Notes: generated by a model not told the origin, from the letters alone. Positions 41,748-50,418 are shown, counted from the stretch's first letter. The stretch is DNA of 64,000 bases from Streptomyces sp. GSL17-111 (GCF_037911585.1 NZ_JBAJNS010000001.1:252001-316000), one strand, 5' to 3'. Numbers and translations: made by a program.

Positions 41748-41837
41748 CGCCGGTGCCGGCCCCGTGGCCGTGGGTGCGCCTGCCGGTGCGTCGGCCGGCG
41801 GGACAGTGGCAGGGCGTGTGAGCGGAAGGGAAGCACC

Positions 41838-42707
41838 ATGAGCGAGAGCCCGGCGGAACGGCTGGTCGATCTCCTCGATCTGGAGCGGATCGAGGCCGAC
41901 ATCTTCCGCGGTTCCAGCCCCCAGGAGCATCTCCAGAGGGTCTTCGGCGGGCAGGTGGCCGGGCAGGCCCTCGTGGCTGCGGGCCGCACGACGGACGGCG
42001 AGCGCCCGGTGCACTCCCTGCACGCCTACTTCCTGCGCCCGGGCGTACCAGGCGTGCCCATCGTGTACCAGGTCGAGCGGGTACGGGACGGACGCTCGTT
42101 CACCACGCGGAGAGTGGTGGCGGTGCAGCAGGGCAGGACGATCTTTCATCTGACGGCTTCCTTCCATGCGCCTGAACCGGGCATCGAGCACCAGCTGCCG
42201 CTTCGCGAGCTTCCCCGGCCGGAGAAGCTGCCGAAGCTGGCCGACGAGATCAGGGAGCACCTCGGGGAGCTGCCCGAGGCACTGGAGCGAATGGCCCGTC
42301 GGCAGCCGTTCGACATCCGGTACGTCGACCGGCTGCGCTGGACCGAGGACGAGGTACGCGGCGCCGAACCGCGCAGCGCGGTGTGGATGCGCGCGGTGGG
42401 CCCGCTGGGCGACGACCCTCTCGTGCACACCTGCGCACTGGCCTACGCCAGCGACATGATGTTGCTGGACGCGGTGCGGGTGCCCGTGGAGCCGCTCTGG
42501 GGCCCACGCGGCTTCGACATGGCCTCACTCGACCACGCCATGTGGTTCCACCGGCCGTTCCGGACCGATGAGTGGTTCCTCTACGACCAGGAGTCACCCA
42601 TCGCGACCGGCGGGCGCGGGCTGGCCAGGGGGCGGATCTACGACCGTGCGGGCCGGCTGCTGGTCTCGGTGGTCCAGGAAGGGCTCTTCCGTCCCCACGG
42701 GGGCTGA
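41838..42707 (+). CDS. tesB: acyl-CoA thioesterase II
   Basis: A 289-residue double-hotdog TesB: IFRGSSPQEHLQRVFGGQVAGQALVAAGRT at the N-terminus, HSLHAYFLRPG, SFTTRRVVAVQQGRTIFHL, then YASDMMLLDAVRV and DHAMWFHRPFRTDEWFLY (with the catalytic Asp in LDHAMW) and GRIYDRAGRLLVSVVQEGLFR. It hydrolyses medium- and long-chain acyl-CoA. AAGGGAAG stands upstream of ATG 41838. The last 114 bases overlap the 3' end of the DUF6397 gene on the other strand. Confidence 0.96.
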   Translation: MSESPAERLVDLLDLERIEADIFRGSSPQEHLQRVFGGQVAGQALVAAGRTTDGERPVHSLHAYFLRPGVPGVPIVYQVERVRDGRSFTTRRVVAVQQGRTIFHLTASFHAPEPGIEHQLPLRELPRPEKLPKLADEIREHLGELPEALERMARRQPFDIRYVDRLRWTEDEVRGAEPRSAVWMRAVGPLGDDPLVHTCALAYASDMMLLDAVRVPVEPLWGPRGFDMASLDHAMWFHRPFRTDEWFLYDQESPIATGGRGLARGRIYDRAGRLLVSVVQEGLFRPHGG

Positions 42708-43532
42708 CGGGCGGCCGCTCTCGGCGGCACGTGCCCGGGCCAGCTCCAGCGCCAGATGCAACCGGTGCCAGCGCACCTCCTCCGGCGACCGGGCCGTGAA
42801 CATCTCCCCGGCCACGGCCCGCAGCGAGGGTGAGGCGGAGCGTCCCGGCACCAGCGGGGGCCGGAGCGCCGAAAGGAGAAGCCGTTCGGCCGGGTCCGGC
42901 ACCGTCTCCTCCAACACCTCGGTGGTGAGAACGGCGCCGTGGACGGCTGCGGCGCTCCAGGGCCCCTCCGCCTGACGCAGGAGCTGCCCTACGCGGCGGC
43001 CCCGCCACCAGCGCGGGCGCCAGTCAGCGCCCTCGGCCACCAGCTCCCGTACCGTGCGTGGAAGGGCGCCGTGCAGGAGACCTGGCTGCCGGGCGGCGAA
43101 CTGCTCCAGCTCGACGGCCCGATACAGCCAGACCAGCCTGCGGTAGCGGTTGACCGTGAATCGCACAGGACCGACGCACCCCGCACGGGCGAGCCGGGCG
43201 AAGCGAGCTGCGGTGACGCCCAGCCGAGCGGCCCCTTCGCCGGCGCCCACCAGCAGGAGCCGGGACTGCAACGCCTCAGGGAAGCCTGGCTGAGCGCGCA
43301 GCCGCAGCACCTCGCTCCGCGACACCCGACGCCGACCCCCGGCACGGGCGGGCGGCACCGTACGCACCTCCCCCAACTCCACGGCGAGCTCGAACTCACG
43401 GGGCGCGAGACGCAGTTCCCGTGCGGCCTCCTCGCGGGTCACGCTCCTGGCCGCCTCCCGGCCCCCGCACGGGGCCACCCCGCGCACCAGGCGCCGGGAG
43501 GGAACGTCGAGCCGGTCGACACACACTGACAT
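42594..43532 (-). CDS. DUF6397 family protein with DNA-binding-like N-terminus
   Basis: A 312-residue protein of unknown role, seen in Streptomyces. The first half resembles two small MerR/excisionase-type HTH modules: SVTREEAARELRLAPREFELAVELGEV with RRRVSRSEVLRLRAQ, and GEGAARLGVTAARFARLARAGCVGPVRF with NRYRRLVWLYRAVELEQFA, so nucleic-acid binding is likely. The ATG at 43532 has GGAGGA 6 nt away. Its 3' 114 bp are antisense to tesB; the proline-rich tail encoded there may be poorly constrained. Confidence 0.8.
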   Translation of the reverse strand: MSVCVDRLDVPSRRLVRGVAPCGGREAARSVTREEAARELRLAPREFELAVELGEVRTVPPARAGGRRRVSRSEVLRLRAQPGFPEALQSRLLLVGAGEGAARLGVTAARFARLARAGCVGPVRFTVNRYRRLVWLYRAVELEQFAARQPGLLHGALPRTVRELVAEGADWRPRWWRGRRVGQLLRQAEGPWSAAAVHGAVLTTEVLEETVPDPAERLLLSALRPPLVPGRSASPSLRAVAGEMFTARSPEEVRWHRLHLALELARARAAESGRPSAPVGTEEPFLDHRDQQPARTVVDPPPGQPAPAGRDG

Positions 43533-43562
43533 GGCGGTCCTCCGCTGTTGTCCGATCACTGT

Positions 43563-43603
43563 GTGTCACCACCGTAGGTCGTTGCGCACGGCTCCGTGTC
43601 ACC
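43563..43603. repeat. direct repeats of GTGTCACC upstream of the DUF6397 gene
   Basis: Two 8-bp copies (43563-43570 and 43596-43603) lie 33 bp apart, about three DNA turns, around a possible TACGGT -10 box on the minus strand. Confidence 0.35.
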
Positions 43604-43711
43604 TGTGGAAACCCAGGAAAAAGTCCTGTTCAGGATGGGACAGGCTCGCCCGTCACGGCCGAGCGAACCGTCGGCTGCCCCGCCACGACCGCACCGGCTT
43701 TGCCTGCCGCC

Positions 43712-44104
43712 TCACTGGCGGCCACGCGCGGCGACCGCAAGATGCTCCCCGACGCGGTTGACCAACAGGGTCATCTCGTAGGCGACCAGCCCGACATCGG
43801 CCTGAGCGGTGGTCAGTACGCACAGGCAGCTACCGTGCCCCGCCGGGGTCACGAACAGGATCCCGTCGTCGAACTCGATCATCGTCTGCCGCACCTGACC
43901 TGCGGCGAAGTGGTGGCCGGCCCCCTTGGCCAGACTGTGCAGTCCCGACGCCACGGCCGCGAGCCGGTCGGCGTCCTGTACCGGAATCGCCTGGCTGGCC
44001 CCCGTCACCAGCCCGTCAGTGGACAGGACCAGTGCGTGCCGCACCGTGGGAACCCGCTTGGTCACGTCCTCAAGCAGCCAGTCGAGCTGCGCGCGCAGAG
44101 CCAT
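43712..44104 (-). CDS. roadblock/LC7 domain protein (MglB-like), orphan
   Basis: A 130-residue roadblock domain: LDWLLEDVTKRVPTVRHALVLSTDGLVTGAS, ADRLAAVASGLHSLAKGAGHHF, RQTMIEFDDGILFVTPAGHGSCLCVL and a C-terminal helix. In Streptomyces such proteins normally belong to four-gene conservons (sensor kinase, roadblock, DUF742, small GTPase) acting in membrane G-protein-like signalling. None of the partners is next to it here, so it may work with a conservon elsewhere. The ATG at 44104 is preceded by AAGGGGG; an upstream in-frame ATG (44137) lies inside that site. Confidence 0.93.
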   Translation of the reverse strand: MALRAQLDWLLEDVTKRVPTVRHALVLSTDGLVTGASQAIPVQDADRLAAVASGLHSLAKGAGHHFAAGQVRQTMIEFDDGILFVTPAGHGSCLCVLTTAQADVGLVAYEMTLLVNRVGEHLAVAARGRQ

Positions 44105-44179
44105 CCCTACCCCCTTCGTCGTGGCACCCCTACCCATGCCACCGCCACCCCAACACGGTCACGCGGCCCTGCGATGAGT

Positions 44180-44191
44180 GACGATGGACGC
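44180..44191 (+). promoter_or_regulatory. GACGAT -10-like box, 6 nt before ATG 44192
   Basis: Supports ATG 44192 rather than 44174 as the methyltransferase start. Confidence 0.35.
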
Positions 44192-44791
44192 ATGACGCAG
44201 TACGACGCGGCGGACGTTCGCGCCTTCTTCACCGAACGAGCGGCGGGATGGGACGCCCGCTTCCCGGACGACGGCCCGGCCTGTTCCGGCGCCGTGGACG
44301 CCCTACTGCTCCGCAGTGGCGACCGGGTGCTCGACGCCGGGTGCGGAACCGGACGAGCACTGCCGTATCTGCGCGCCGCCGTGGGCCCCCGCGGCACGGT
44401 CCTGGGCGTGGACGTCACCCCGGCCATGCTCGCCGAGGCGTCGGCCGCCGGCCGGCACCGGTCGGGCGGCCTGCTGCTGGCCGACGCCGAGCGGCTGCCG
44501 CTGCGCAACGGCACGCTGGACGCGGTGTTCGCGGCAGGGCTCCTGACACACCTGTCCGACCCGGCAGCGGGCTTGGCGGAGCTGGCACGCGTCACGACCA
44601 CGGGAGGGCGGCTCGCCCTGTTCCATCCCGTAGGCAGAGCGGCACTGGCCGCCCGCCACGGCAGAGTCCTGACGCCGGACGACCTGCGGGCCGAGCCCCG
44701 GCTGCGTCCGCTGCTTCGAGCCGCCGGCTGGCGCCTGGTGTCCTACGTCGACGAGGACGCCCGCTTCCTCGCCCTCGCCGAACGGTCCTGA
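44192..44791 (+). CDS. class I SAM-dependent methyltransferase
   Basis: A 199-residue single-domain methyltransferase: motif I VLDAGCGTGRALPYL, motif II-like TVLGVDVTPAMLAEA, LLLADAERLPLRNGTLDAVFAAGLLTHL and GGRLALFHP. It transfers a methyl group from S-adenosylmethionine to an unknown acceptor, probably a small molecule or quinone-like compound. ATG 44192 is preferred because of the leaderless -10 spacing; ATG 44174 in frame would add six residues. It is divergent from the roadblock gene. Confidence 0.9.
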   Translation: MTQYDAADVRAFFTERAAGWDARFPDDGPACSGAVDALLLRSGDRVLDAGCGTGRALPYLRAAVGPRGTVLGVDVTPAMLAEASAAGRHRSGGLLLADAERLPLRNGTLDAVFAAGLLTHLSDPAAGLAELARVTTTGGRLALFHPVGRAALAARHGRVLTPDDLRAEPRLRPLLRAAGWRLVSYVDEDARFLALAERS

Positions 44792-44846
44792 ACCCGCGCG
44801 CCGCAAGCGCCATCGGGGCCGTGCGAGCCGTCCGCGCACGCACGGG

Positions 44847-44875
44847 CCCGCCCGCACCGCCGAAGGACGGGCGGG
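44847..44875. terminator. hairpin between convergent genes
   Basis: CCCGCCCG pairs with CGGGCGGG; 13-nt loop. It can serve both the methyltransferase and the small membrane gene. Confidence 0.65.
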
Positions 44876-44883
44876 AGCAGCCG

Positions 44884-45069
44884 CTACCTGCCCAGCTCCC
44901 TGCGGTTGACGCGACGCAGCCGCCGACGCTGGGAGGGGTCCAGTGCCAGGTAGGCGACTGCCGGGACTCCCACCACGATCAGCAGCACGGCCCACAGGGG
45001 CAGCCCGACCAGCAGCAGCAGGAGGCCGATGGCGACCCCGCCTACCGCGACCTTCGCTCGTGTGCTCAT
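44884..45069 (-). CDS. small membrane protein (61 residues)
   Basis: The frame MSTRAKVAVGGVAIGLLLLL continues VGLPLWAVLLIVVGVPAVAYLA and ends in a basic DPSQRRRLRRVNRRELGR tail. Two adjacent transmembrane helices with a Pro turn and a positive cytosolic tail are predicted. The ATG at 45069 has a perfect AGGAGG 8-9 nt upstream. It is a real gene of unknown role; it stands between convergent and divergent neighbours without clear operon. Confidence 0.85.
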   Translation of the reverse strand: MSTRAKVAVGGVAIGLLLLLVGLPLWAVLLIVVGVPAVAYLALDPSQRRRLRRVNRRELGR

Positions 45070-45119
45070 GTCTCTTCGCCTCCTCGACGCAGGCGGACGG
45101 TCCGGCCGCCTGCCTACTA

Positions 45120-45145
45120 GAACGCGGTCGCGGCGTATCGCGTTC
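45120..45145. promoter_or_regulatory. inverted repeat GAACGCG...CGCGTTC
   Basis: Perfect 7-bp arms separated by 12 bp in the divergent region between the small membrane gene and the SNF2 helicase; half-site centres are about two helical turns apart. Confidence 0.35.
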
Positions 45146-45249
45146 CCTCGCCCGCCCCGGTGCCGTGGAGGGACGGCGGACCGCGCGGCCGCTCCTACCG
45201 CTCGTGTTGTAGCGTCTACCACCCGAACGTACTCGTGTCGGAGGCGAGA

Positions 45250-48159
45250 ATGGGTTTCGCCGCCTCCGTCGCCCGCACCCGGGCCACCTCCCTGAGCGGC
45301 TGCGCGGTCTCCTTCCTCCCCGCCGATCCCCCGCTGACGTCGACCGTCGCCTTCTGGCACCCGGACGGCTCCGTCCCGGGCGGGTCGGAGCCGAAGGATC
45401 TGGCTGAGCTGACGGTCGCCCTCCCCGAGGCGGACGGCACCCTCGCCCTCCGATCCGTACCCGCCCTCCGGCTCACCGCTGCCGAGGCCCTGCCCGTCCT
45501 CACCCGCGCGCGTGCGGCGGCTGCGGCTCCCCGGGAGGCGGAGGACCCGGCCCGGTCCTCGGCCGCCTTCTGGGGAGCCGCGGCGCTGCTGGCGCTTCAG
45601 CTCGCCGCCCGGGGGCGGCTGCTGTCCGGCGTCGACGCGCAGCCGCACGACACCGGGCCGGCCGGGCCGCTCCATGACGCCGACGCCCACAGGCTGCGGG
45701 AACTGGCCGACACGATGCCGTCATCCGCCCGTGCCGCCCCACGCTCGCCCACCGGACACCCACCGCTCCTTCCCGAGCCGCTGCCCTTGCTGCGGGCGTT
45801 CCTGGGCGCCGTCGCCGAGGGCCTGGGAGCTCCACCCGCCGCGGCGCCGTCCGCGCGTGGCCCGTCCGTTTCCGCGCGCGCTTCACAGCGGGCCCGCGAA
45901 CGTCGGGCGCGGGCCACCGACGTGGCCGCCGAGCACGAGCCCGGGGTGCGGCTGTCCCTTCGCGTCGAGGTGCCCACGGCGGACGACGGAGAGGGCGGCG
46001 CCCGCTGCCGCGCGGTACTCCAGGTGCACAGCCATGACGGGCCCACGGTCGTCGCCGACGCCGCAGACGTGTGGGCAGGCACGCGGGCCGTGCACGGCTT
46101 CGGCCCACGTGCCCGTACGGACATCCGGCCGGCCCTGCGCCGGGCGGTCGCCGCCTGGGAGCCGCTGGCGCCCCTGCTCCACAGCGCGGTCCCAGGCGCC
46201 GTCGAACTGACCGATGGGGACGTCACCGGACTGCTCTCCCCCGCCGTCGGGCGGTCTCTCGCAGCCGCCGGGGTCGACGTGCACTGGCCGCGTGACCTGG
46301 TCCGTCCGGTCACGGCCCGGGGCGTCATCGAGCCCCGGGCGGCGTCGGCGGCCGCCGGGACCGGCGGTCCCCTCCTCTCCTCCGGCTCGTGGTACGCGTT
46401 CCGCTGGCGTGTCGCCGTCGGTGACCAGGAGCTGACCCGGGCGGAGCTGGACGCGCTGGCGGAGTCCCGCCGACCACTGGTGCGGCTGCGCGACCGGTGG
46501 GTGCTGTTGGACCTCGACGAGATCCGGCGCCGCGCCGGTCACCAGGGCCGTGCCATGGGGGCCGTCGAAGCACTCGGACATGTGCTGGCGGGTTCCGTGG
46601 AGGAGCGCGGCGAGCGGGTGGAGGTCCGGGCCGACGGGGCTCTGGAGGACCTGCGGGCATGCCTCGCCGCCCCGGAGAGCATGCCGTCCACAACCGCAGA
46701 ACCGTCCCGGCCTCCGGGCCTGGCCGCTACGCTGCGCGACTACCAGCTGCACGGGTTCCGCTGGCTGCACCGCATGACGGCGCTCGGTCTCGGGGTGTGC
46801 CTCGCCGACGACATGGGCCTCGGCAAGACCGTGACGCTGATCGCCCTCCATCTCCACCGGCACACGCTGCCGGGCACGGCCGGGGCGACGCTCGTGGTGT
46901 GCCCGGCCTCCGTGCTCGGCACCTGGCGGCGAGAGATCGAGAGGTTCGCGCCGCAGACCCCGGTCCGCCGCTACCACGGGCGTGACCGGCGTCTGGACGG
47001 AGTGCGCGACGGCGAGTTCGTCCTGACGACATACGGCACGATGCGGCGGGACGCGGAGCGGCTGACGGCCGCCGGCCCCTGGTCACTCATCGTCGCCGAC
47101 GAGGCCCAGCACGTGAAGAACCCCTTCTCCGTCACGGCCCGGGCGCTGCGAACGGTGCCGTCGGCCGCCCGCGTCGCGCTGACCGGTACCCCGGTGGAGA
47201 ACAACCTCTCGGAGCTGTGGGCCATCCTCGACTGGACGACCCCGGGCCTGCTCGGTCCGCTGCCCGCCTTCCGGCAGCGCTACGCGGACGCCGTGGAGGG
47301 GCGTCGCGACCCCGCGACGACCGCCGCGCTGGCGCGGACGGTGCGGCCGTTCCTGCTGCGTCGCCGAAAATCTGACCCGGGCATCGCCCCGGAACTGCCG
47401 CGCAGGACGGAGACGGATCACGCGGTGCCTCTGACGACCGAGCAGGCGGGCTTGTACGAGGCCGCCGTGCGGGAGGGGTTGGCGTCCGTCTCCGGCACAG
47501 GTGGGATGGCGCGGCGCGGGCTCGTGGTGAAGCTGTTGACATCCCTCAAGCAGATCTGCAACCACCCCGCGCAGTACCTCAAGGAGGAGCCCGGCCCCAC
47601 GGTCGGCGAACGGGGGCGGCTCTCCGGCCGGTCGGGGAAGCTGGAGTTCTTCGACGAACTCCTCGACACGGTCCTCGCCGAAGGGGCTGCGACCCTGGTC
47701 TTCACCCAGTACGTGCGGATGGCCCGGCTGCTCCGGGCCCACCTGGCGGCCCGGGGCGTGCCCGTACTGCTCCTGCACGGCGGCACCCCGGTGGCCCGGC
47801 GGGAGGAGATGGTCCGTCGCTTCCAGGACGGTGAGGTGCCCGTCTTCCTGCTCTCGCTCAAGGCCGCGGGTACCGGACTGAACCTCACGCGCGCCGAGCA
47901 CGTGGTGCACTTCGACCGCTGGTGGAACCCGGCGGTCGAGGCCCAGGCCACCGATCGGGCGTACCGGATCGGTCAGACGCGGCCCGTCCAGGTGCACCGG
48001 CTGGTCGCCGAGGGCACCGTCGAGGACCGTGTCGCGGAGCTGCTCGCGCGCAAGCGGGGCCTTGCCGACGCCGTGCTCGGGGGAGGTGAGGGGGCGCTGA
48101 CCGAACTCACCGACGCCGAACTGGCGGGCCTCGTCGAGCTGCGTGAGCGCGGTGCGTGA
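45250..48159 (+). CDS. SNF2-family DEAD/DEAH-box helicase
   Basis: A 969-residue protein of the bacterial SNF2 (HepA/RapA-like) kind. N-terminal half: a large domain with SNF2_N-like acidic patches but no Zn finger. Helicase motifs: I ADDMGLGKTVTLIAL (about 520), Ia VVCPASVLGTWRREI, II IVADEAQHVKN (about 616), III ALTGTPVENNLSELW, V LLSLKAAGTGLNLTRAEHVVHFDRWWNP and VI QATDRAYRIGQTRPV (about 902). It is expected to move along double-stranded DNA and remodel protein complexes. ATG 45250 follows GGAGG. Confidence 0.96.
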   Translation: MGFAASVARTRATSLSGCAVSFLPADPPLTSTVAFWHPDGSVPGGSEPKDLAELTVALPEADGTLALRSVPALRLTAAEALPVLTRARAAAAAPREAEDPARSSAAFWGAAALLALQLAARGRLLSGVDAQPHDTGPAGPLHDADAHRLRELADTMPSSARAAPRSPTGHPPLLPEPLPLLRAFLGAVAEGLGAPPAAAPSARGPSVSARASQRARERRARATDVAAEHEPGVRLSLRVEVPTADDGEGGARCRAVLQVHSHDGPTVVADAADVWAGTRAVHGFGPRARTDIRPALRRAVAAWEPLAPLLHSAVPGAVELTDGDVTGLLSPAVGRSLAAAGVDVHWPRDLVRPVTARGVIEPRAASAAAGTGGPLLSSGSWYAFRWRVAVGDQELTRAELDALAESRRPLVRLRDRWVLLDLDEIRRRAGHQGRAMGAVEALGHVLAGSVEERGERVEVRADGALEDLRACLAAPESMPSTTAEPSRPPGLAATLRDYQLHGFRWLHRMTALGLGVCLADDMGLGKTVTLIALHLHRHTLPGTAGATLVVCPASVLGTWRREIERFAPQTPVRRYHGRDRRLDGVRDGEFVLTTYGTMRRDAERLTAAGPWSLIVADEAQHVKNPFSVTARALRTVPSAARVALTGTPVENNLSELWAILDWTTPGLLGPLPAFRQRYADAVEGRRDPATTAALARTVRPFLLRRRKSDPGIAPELPRRTETDHAVPLTTEQAGLYEAAVREGLASVSGTGGMARRGLVVKLLTSLKQICNHPAQYLKEEPGPTVGERGRLSGRSGKLEFFDELLDTVLAEGAATLVFTQYVRMARLLRAHLAARGVPVLLLHGGTPVARREEMVRRFQDGEVPVFLLSLKAAGTGLNLTRAEHVVHFDRWWNPAVEAQATDRAYRIGQTRPVQVHRLVAEGTVEDRVAELLARKRGLADAVLGGGEGALTELTDAELAGLVELRERGA

Positions 48160-48167
48160 CGCGCGAC

Positions 48168-48204
48168 CGCGGTGCGGCCCCGATGCTGTCGGGGCCGCAC
48201 CGCG
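48168..48204. terminator. 14-bp perfect hairpin after the SNF2 gene
   Basis: CGCGGTGCGGCCCC pairs with GGGGCCGCACCGCG; 9-nt loop. Lies between two convergent genes. Confidence 0.8.
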
Positions 48205-48232
48205 ACGACGGGCGTTCCGCGGTGCGCCGGTG

Positions 48233-49027
48233 TCAGGCCAGGCTTTCCATCACCGGGTAGTAGCCGCCGGACTGGCCGGCCGCGGTCGGGTGGTAGGAGT
48301 CGCCGACCGGCCAGGTCACGCTGTGCAGCCAGGGCGCGGAGGAGCAGATCTCGTGGCCGGTGAAGGCGCCACGGACGTCGCCGTACGTGAAGCCGTGGTC
48401 GGCGGCGCGCTTGCCGGTGACCTCGCTCAGGTCGTCGGAGGCGGCGTTGATGGCCGCGCGCGACCGCTCGCTGATGCCGAACCAGCAACTTCCGTTGAGC
48501 TGGTACATGCGCGGGTAACCGAGCACGACGACGTGCGCGTTGGGGGCCTTGGCCCGGATGGCGTCGTACGCCGCGTCGAGGCGGGACGGGAGGGTGTTGT
48601 TGATGTAGGCGCGGGCCTGCTCGACGCGTGCGACGCAGGCGCTCTCACTTTCCAGTACGCAGGTGGTCATGGCGTCGGCGAAACCCGCGTCGTTGCCGCC
48701 GATCGAGATGCTGACGAGGGTCGTCGAGGAGTTGAGGGGACCGAGCTGGTTGTTGATCACGTCCGGGGTGCGCGCACCCGAACAGGCGGTGAAGGAGAAG
48801 GACGTCGGGGCGTTGGCGTTGCGCCACAGGTGCGGATAGGCGCGGGTGCTGCGCTTGCAGTCGCCCGCCTCGTAGCTGCCGGCACCGACGCCGGAGGAGT
48901 AGGAATCGCCGAGGGCGACGTAGTTGACGGATGCTTCCTGGGCGGTGGCGGTGGCTCCGCTCAAGCCGGTGAGAGCGAGGAGCGCTGCCACGGTGGCCGA
49001 AACGGACGCGAATCTGGACAGTCTCAC
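48233..49027 (-). CDS. secreted SGNH/GDSL lipase-esterase
   Basis: A 264-residue secreted lipase. Signal peptide MRLSRFASVSATVAALLAL... ends around ATATAQ. Block I VNYVALGDSYSSGVGAGS holds the nucleophile Ser42; SIGGNDAGF is block III; WLHSVTW and DSYHPTAAGQ hold the catalytic His near residue 245. Six cysteines probably form three disulfides. The whole pattern (GDCKRST, CSGARTPDV) is close to the Streptomyces rimosus GDSL lipase. The GTG at 49027 is chosen because GGGAGG lies 4 nt upstream and yields a normal signal peptide; ATG 49051 would add a nonsense extension. Confidence 0.95.
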   Translation of the reverse strand: MRLSRFASVSATVAALLALTGLSGATATAQEASVNYVALGDSYSSGVGAGSYEAGDCKRSTRAYPHLWRNANAPTSFSFTACSGARTPDVINNQLGPLNSSTTLVSISIGGNDAGFADAMTTCVLESESACVARVEQARAYINNTLPSRLDAAYDAIRAKAPNAHVVVLGYPRMYQLNGSCWFGISERSRAAINAASDDLSEVTGKRAADHGFTYGDVRGAFTGHEICSSAPWLHSVTWPVGDSYHPTAAGQSGGYYPVMESLA

Positions 49028-49449
49028 AAAACCTCCCGTGGTGGGGGACATGGAGGAACGCCTGTGGCATCTGTCGTAGCAGCGCCCGACCCGTTCGAGA
49101 AGTGTCCATGCCAAAAGTCATGTGCTCTTTCCTTGCGTGAACGACAGAAGATCCCGCATGTACCGGCACACACGAGGGAAATGACGGCCAATCACTCAAT
49201 GGAGCGACAGAACCACGCATCGGTGGACTACTTGCCTGCGGGAGACTCGATCAACCGGGGAAGGGTCCGGCCCGAGGCAGGCCCGAACCCCCTCCCTCGC
49301 CCACCGCCACCACCGCCCACCGCTCTCACAAGGAGCAACAGGGAGTCACCGAGTGTCGCGACCTGCCCCATCGGAGACCTCGGGAATGATTCGCGTCCCT
49401 TGGGCGTTGTAGAGGGACTGGGAGGCGATCCGTCGGACGGGAGGCTGCC
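49028..49449. other. intergenic region between lipase and a small-protein gene
   Basis: About 420 bp. It should contain the lipase promoter and that of the 49450 gene. A possible short frame is noted separately (49353-49412). The stretch 49110-49220 is AT-richer than the surroundings. No strong hairpin was seen. Confidence 0.5.
49353..49412 (+). CDS. possible 19-residue peptide, doubtful
   Basis: GTG 49353 with GGGAG 7 nt upstream opens a frame of 19 codons (MSRPAPSETSGMIRVPWAL). Third positions are G/C in only 12 of 18, below local genes. It could be a leader peptide for the 49450 gene or simply chance. Confidence 0.2.
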   Translation: MSRPAPSETSGMIRVPWAL

Positions 49450-49698
49450 GTGGAGCCCGAGCCGCAGGACAGAGACGAGAGCCGCGGGGACGAGTGGGAC
49501 GATCTGGAGCTCGATGAGCGCTTCATCCGTGACGCTCAGGTGCGCGAGCCCGCCGCCCGCACGCGGATGCTGAGGGAGCGGTGGAAGAACAGCCCTCCCG
49601 AGCCACAGCCCTGGCGAGCGGACGACCCGCCGGCGGGATGGCTCTTCAGCCGTGGGCGGCGGCAGCAGCGCAAGCGGCGTAAGCGCGGGGAGGAGTAG
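49450..49698 (+). CDS. conserved-type small acidic/basic protein (82 residues)
   Basis: The frame starts MEPEPQDRDESRGDEW and continues DDLELDERFIRDAQVREPAARTRMLRERW, PEPQPWRADDPPAGWLFS, ending in a strongly basic RGRRQQRKRRKRGEE. GTG 49450 has GGAGG 5-6 nt upstream. The layout (acidic head, RMLRERW, PQPWRAD-PPAGW) is one I associate with small Streptomyces proteins of unknown function. No domain is recognised; the basic end suggests contact with nucleic acid or membrane phosphates. Confidence 0.75.
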   Translation: MEPEPQDRDESRGDEWDDLELDERFIRDAQVREPAARTRMLRERWKNSPPEPQPWRADDPPAGWLFSRGRRQQRKRRKRGEE

Positions 49699-49820
49699 GA
49701 GCCTCGCGTCCGGCCCCCCAGGTGCGTGGCAGGTAACCCTTCTCTGCTGATTTTCATCAGAACCGGGGATTTAGCCCGCTTGGAGCAGTGCGCCGGTTCG
49801 GCAGCGCGCACGATCGCCCC

Positions 49821-50369
49821 ATGGGAGATCTTCGGGACCGCACCGGCGTGGCCGCATTCGTGATCGGGCTGCTGCTGTGGAGCGGCGCCTCATCGGCCTC
49901 GGCTGTGTCCCCCTTCGACTCCTGCGCCTTCGCGGGGGGCGACGGCTCGGTGCGCGACCTCATGGAGCGAGCGCGGGCCGGTGAGTCCATCGAGAGCCTG
50001 TGCCGCTCGGTGAGGCCCCCCGCCCCACCGGCTCCCGAACCCCCGCCGCCCCTGCCCGCTCCGGAACCGCCGCCCGCGCCACCACCTCTGGAACCGCCTC
50101 CGCCACCAGCGCCGCCGGAGCCCCCGCCCGCCCCGCCGCCCGCGCCCGAACCCGAGCCGGAGCCGGAGCCGGAGCCGGAGCCGACCCCTCCCGCCGCTCC
50201 GGAGCCCGAACAGCGACTCGTCGGGCCCCCCTACGCCTCGGCGGCCCGTGAACTCCCCGAGCCCAGCCTGTCCACGACGAGCCGGATGCTGCTGATCGTC
50301 GCGCCCGCCGTCCTGGCCGCAGCCGCCCTGCGCCCCCGCTCCGGCGCCCCGACCTCCCGCTCCGAGTAG
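49821..50369 (+). CDS. exported proline-rich protein with C-terminal membrane anchor
   Basis: A 182-residue protein: N-terminal signal-like AAFVIGLLLWSGASSASA, a short folded part with a Cys pair (FDSCAFAGG... ESLCRSV), about 90 residues of Pro/Glu/Ala repeats (PAPPAPEPPPP, then EPEPEPEPEPEPTPP) and a C-terminal helix SRMLLIVAPAVLAAAALRPRSG with a basic end. It probably spans the peptidoglycan as an extended rod anchored at the C-terminus, with the disulfide head outside. The start is uncertain: ATG 49821 or GTG 49788. It lies 49 bp before a DUF4239 gene. Confidence 0.7.
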   Translation: MGDLRDRTGVAAFVIGLLLWSGASSASAVSPFDSCAFAGGDGSVRDLMERARAGESIESLCRSVRPPAPPAPEPPPPLPAPEPPPAPPPLEPPPPPAPPEPPPAPPPAPEPEPEPEPEPEPTPPAAPEPEQRLVGPPYASAARELPEPSLSTTSRMLLIVAPAVLAAAALRPRSGAPTSRSE

Positions 50370-50418
50370 TCCCGCCCCGCCCGCCCCGCCGGTCCCGCCC
50401 GCCCCACCTGGAGGTTCC

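Noticed and set aside
36312..42428. A 2038-codon open frame on the minus strand opposite the ABC exporter, helicase and tesB genes
   Set aside because: It is the mirror of well-supported plus-strand genes; in very GC-rich DNA antisense frames stay open easily. Its composition is repetitive His/Arg/Gly/Leu without recognisable domains.
49072..49114. TGGCAT...ATGCCA half-sites upstream of the lipase gene
   Set aside because: Six-base arms 30 bp apart are easily due to chance and no known regulator has this spacing.
50020..50210. Short repeats of CCGGAGCC type, looking like a repeat array
   Set aside because: They are codons of the Pro/Glu-rich segment of a protein in good codon phase, not CRISPR or satellite DNA.
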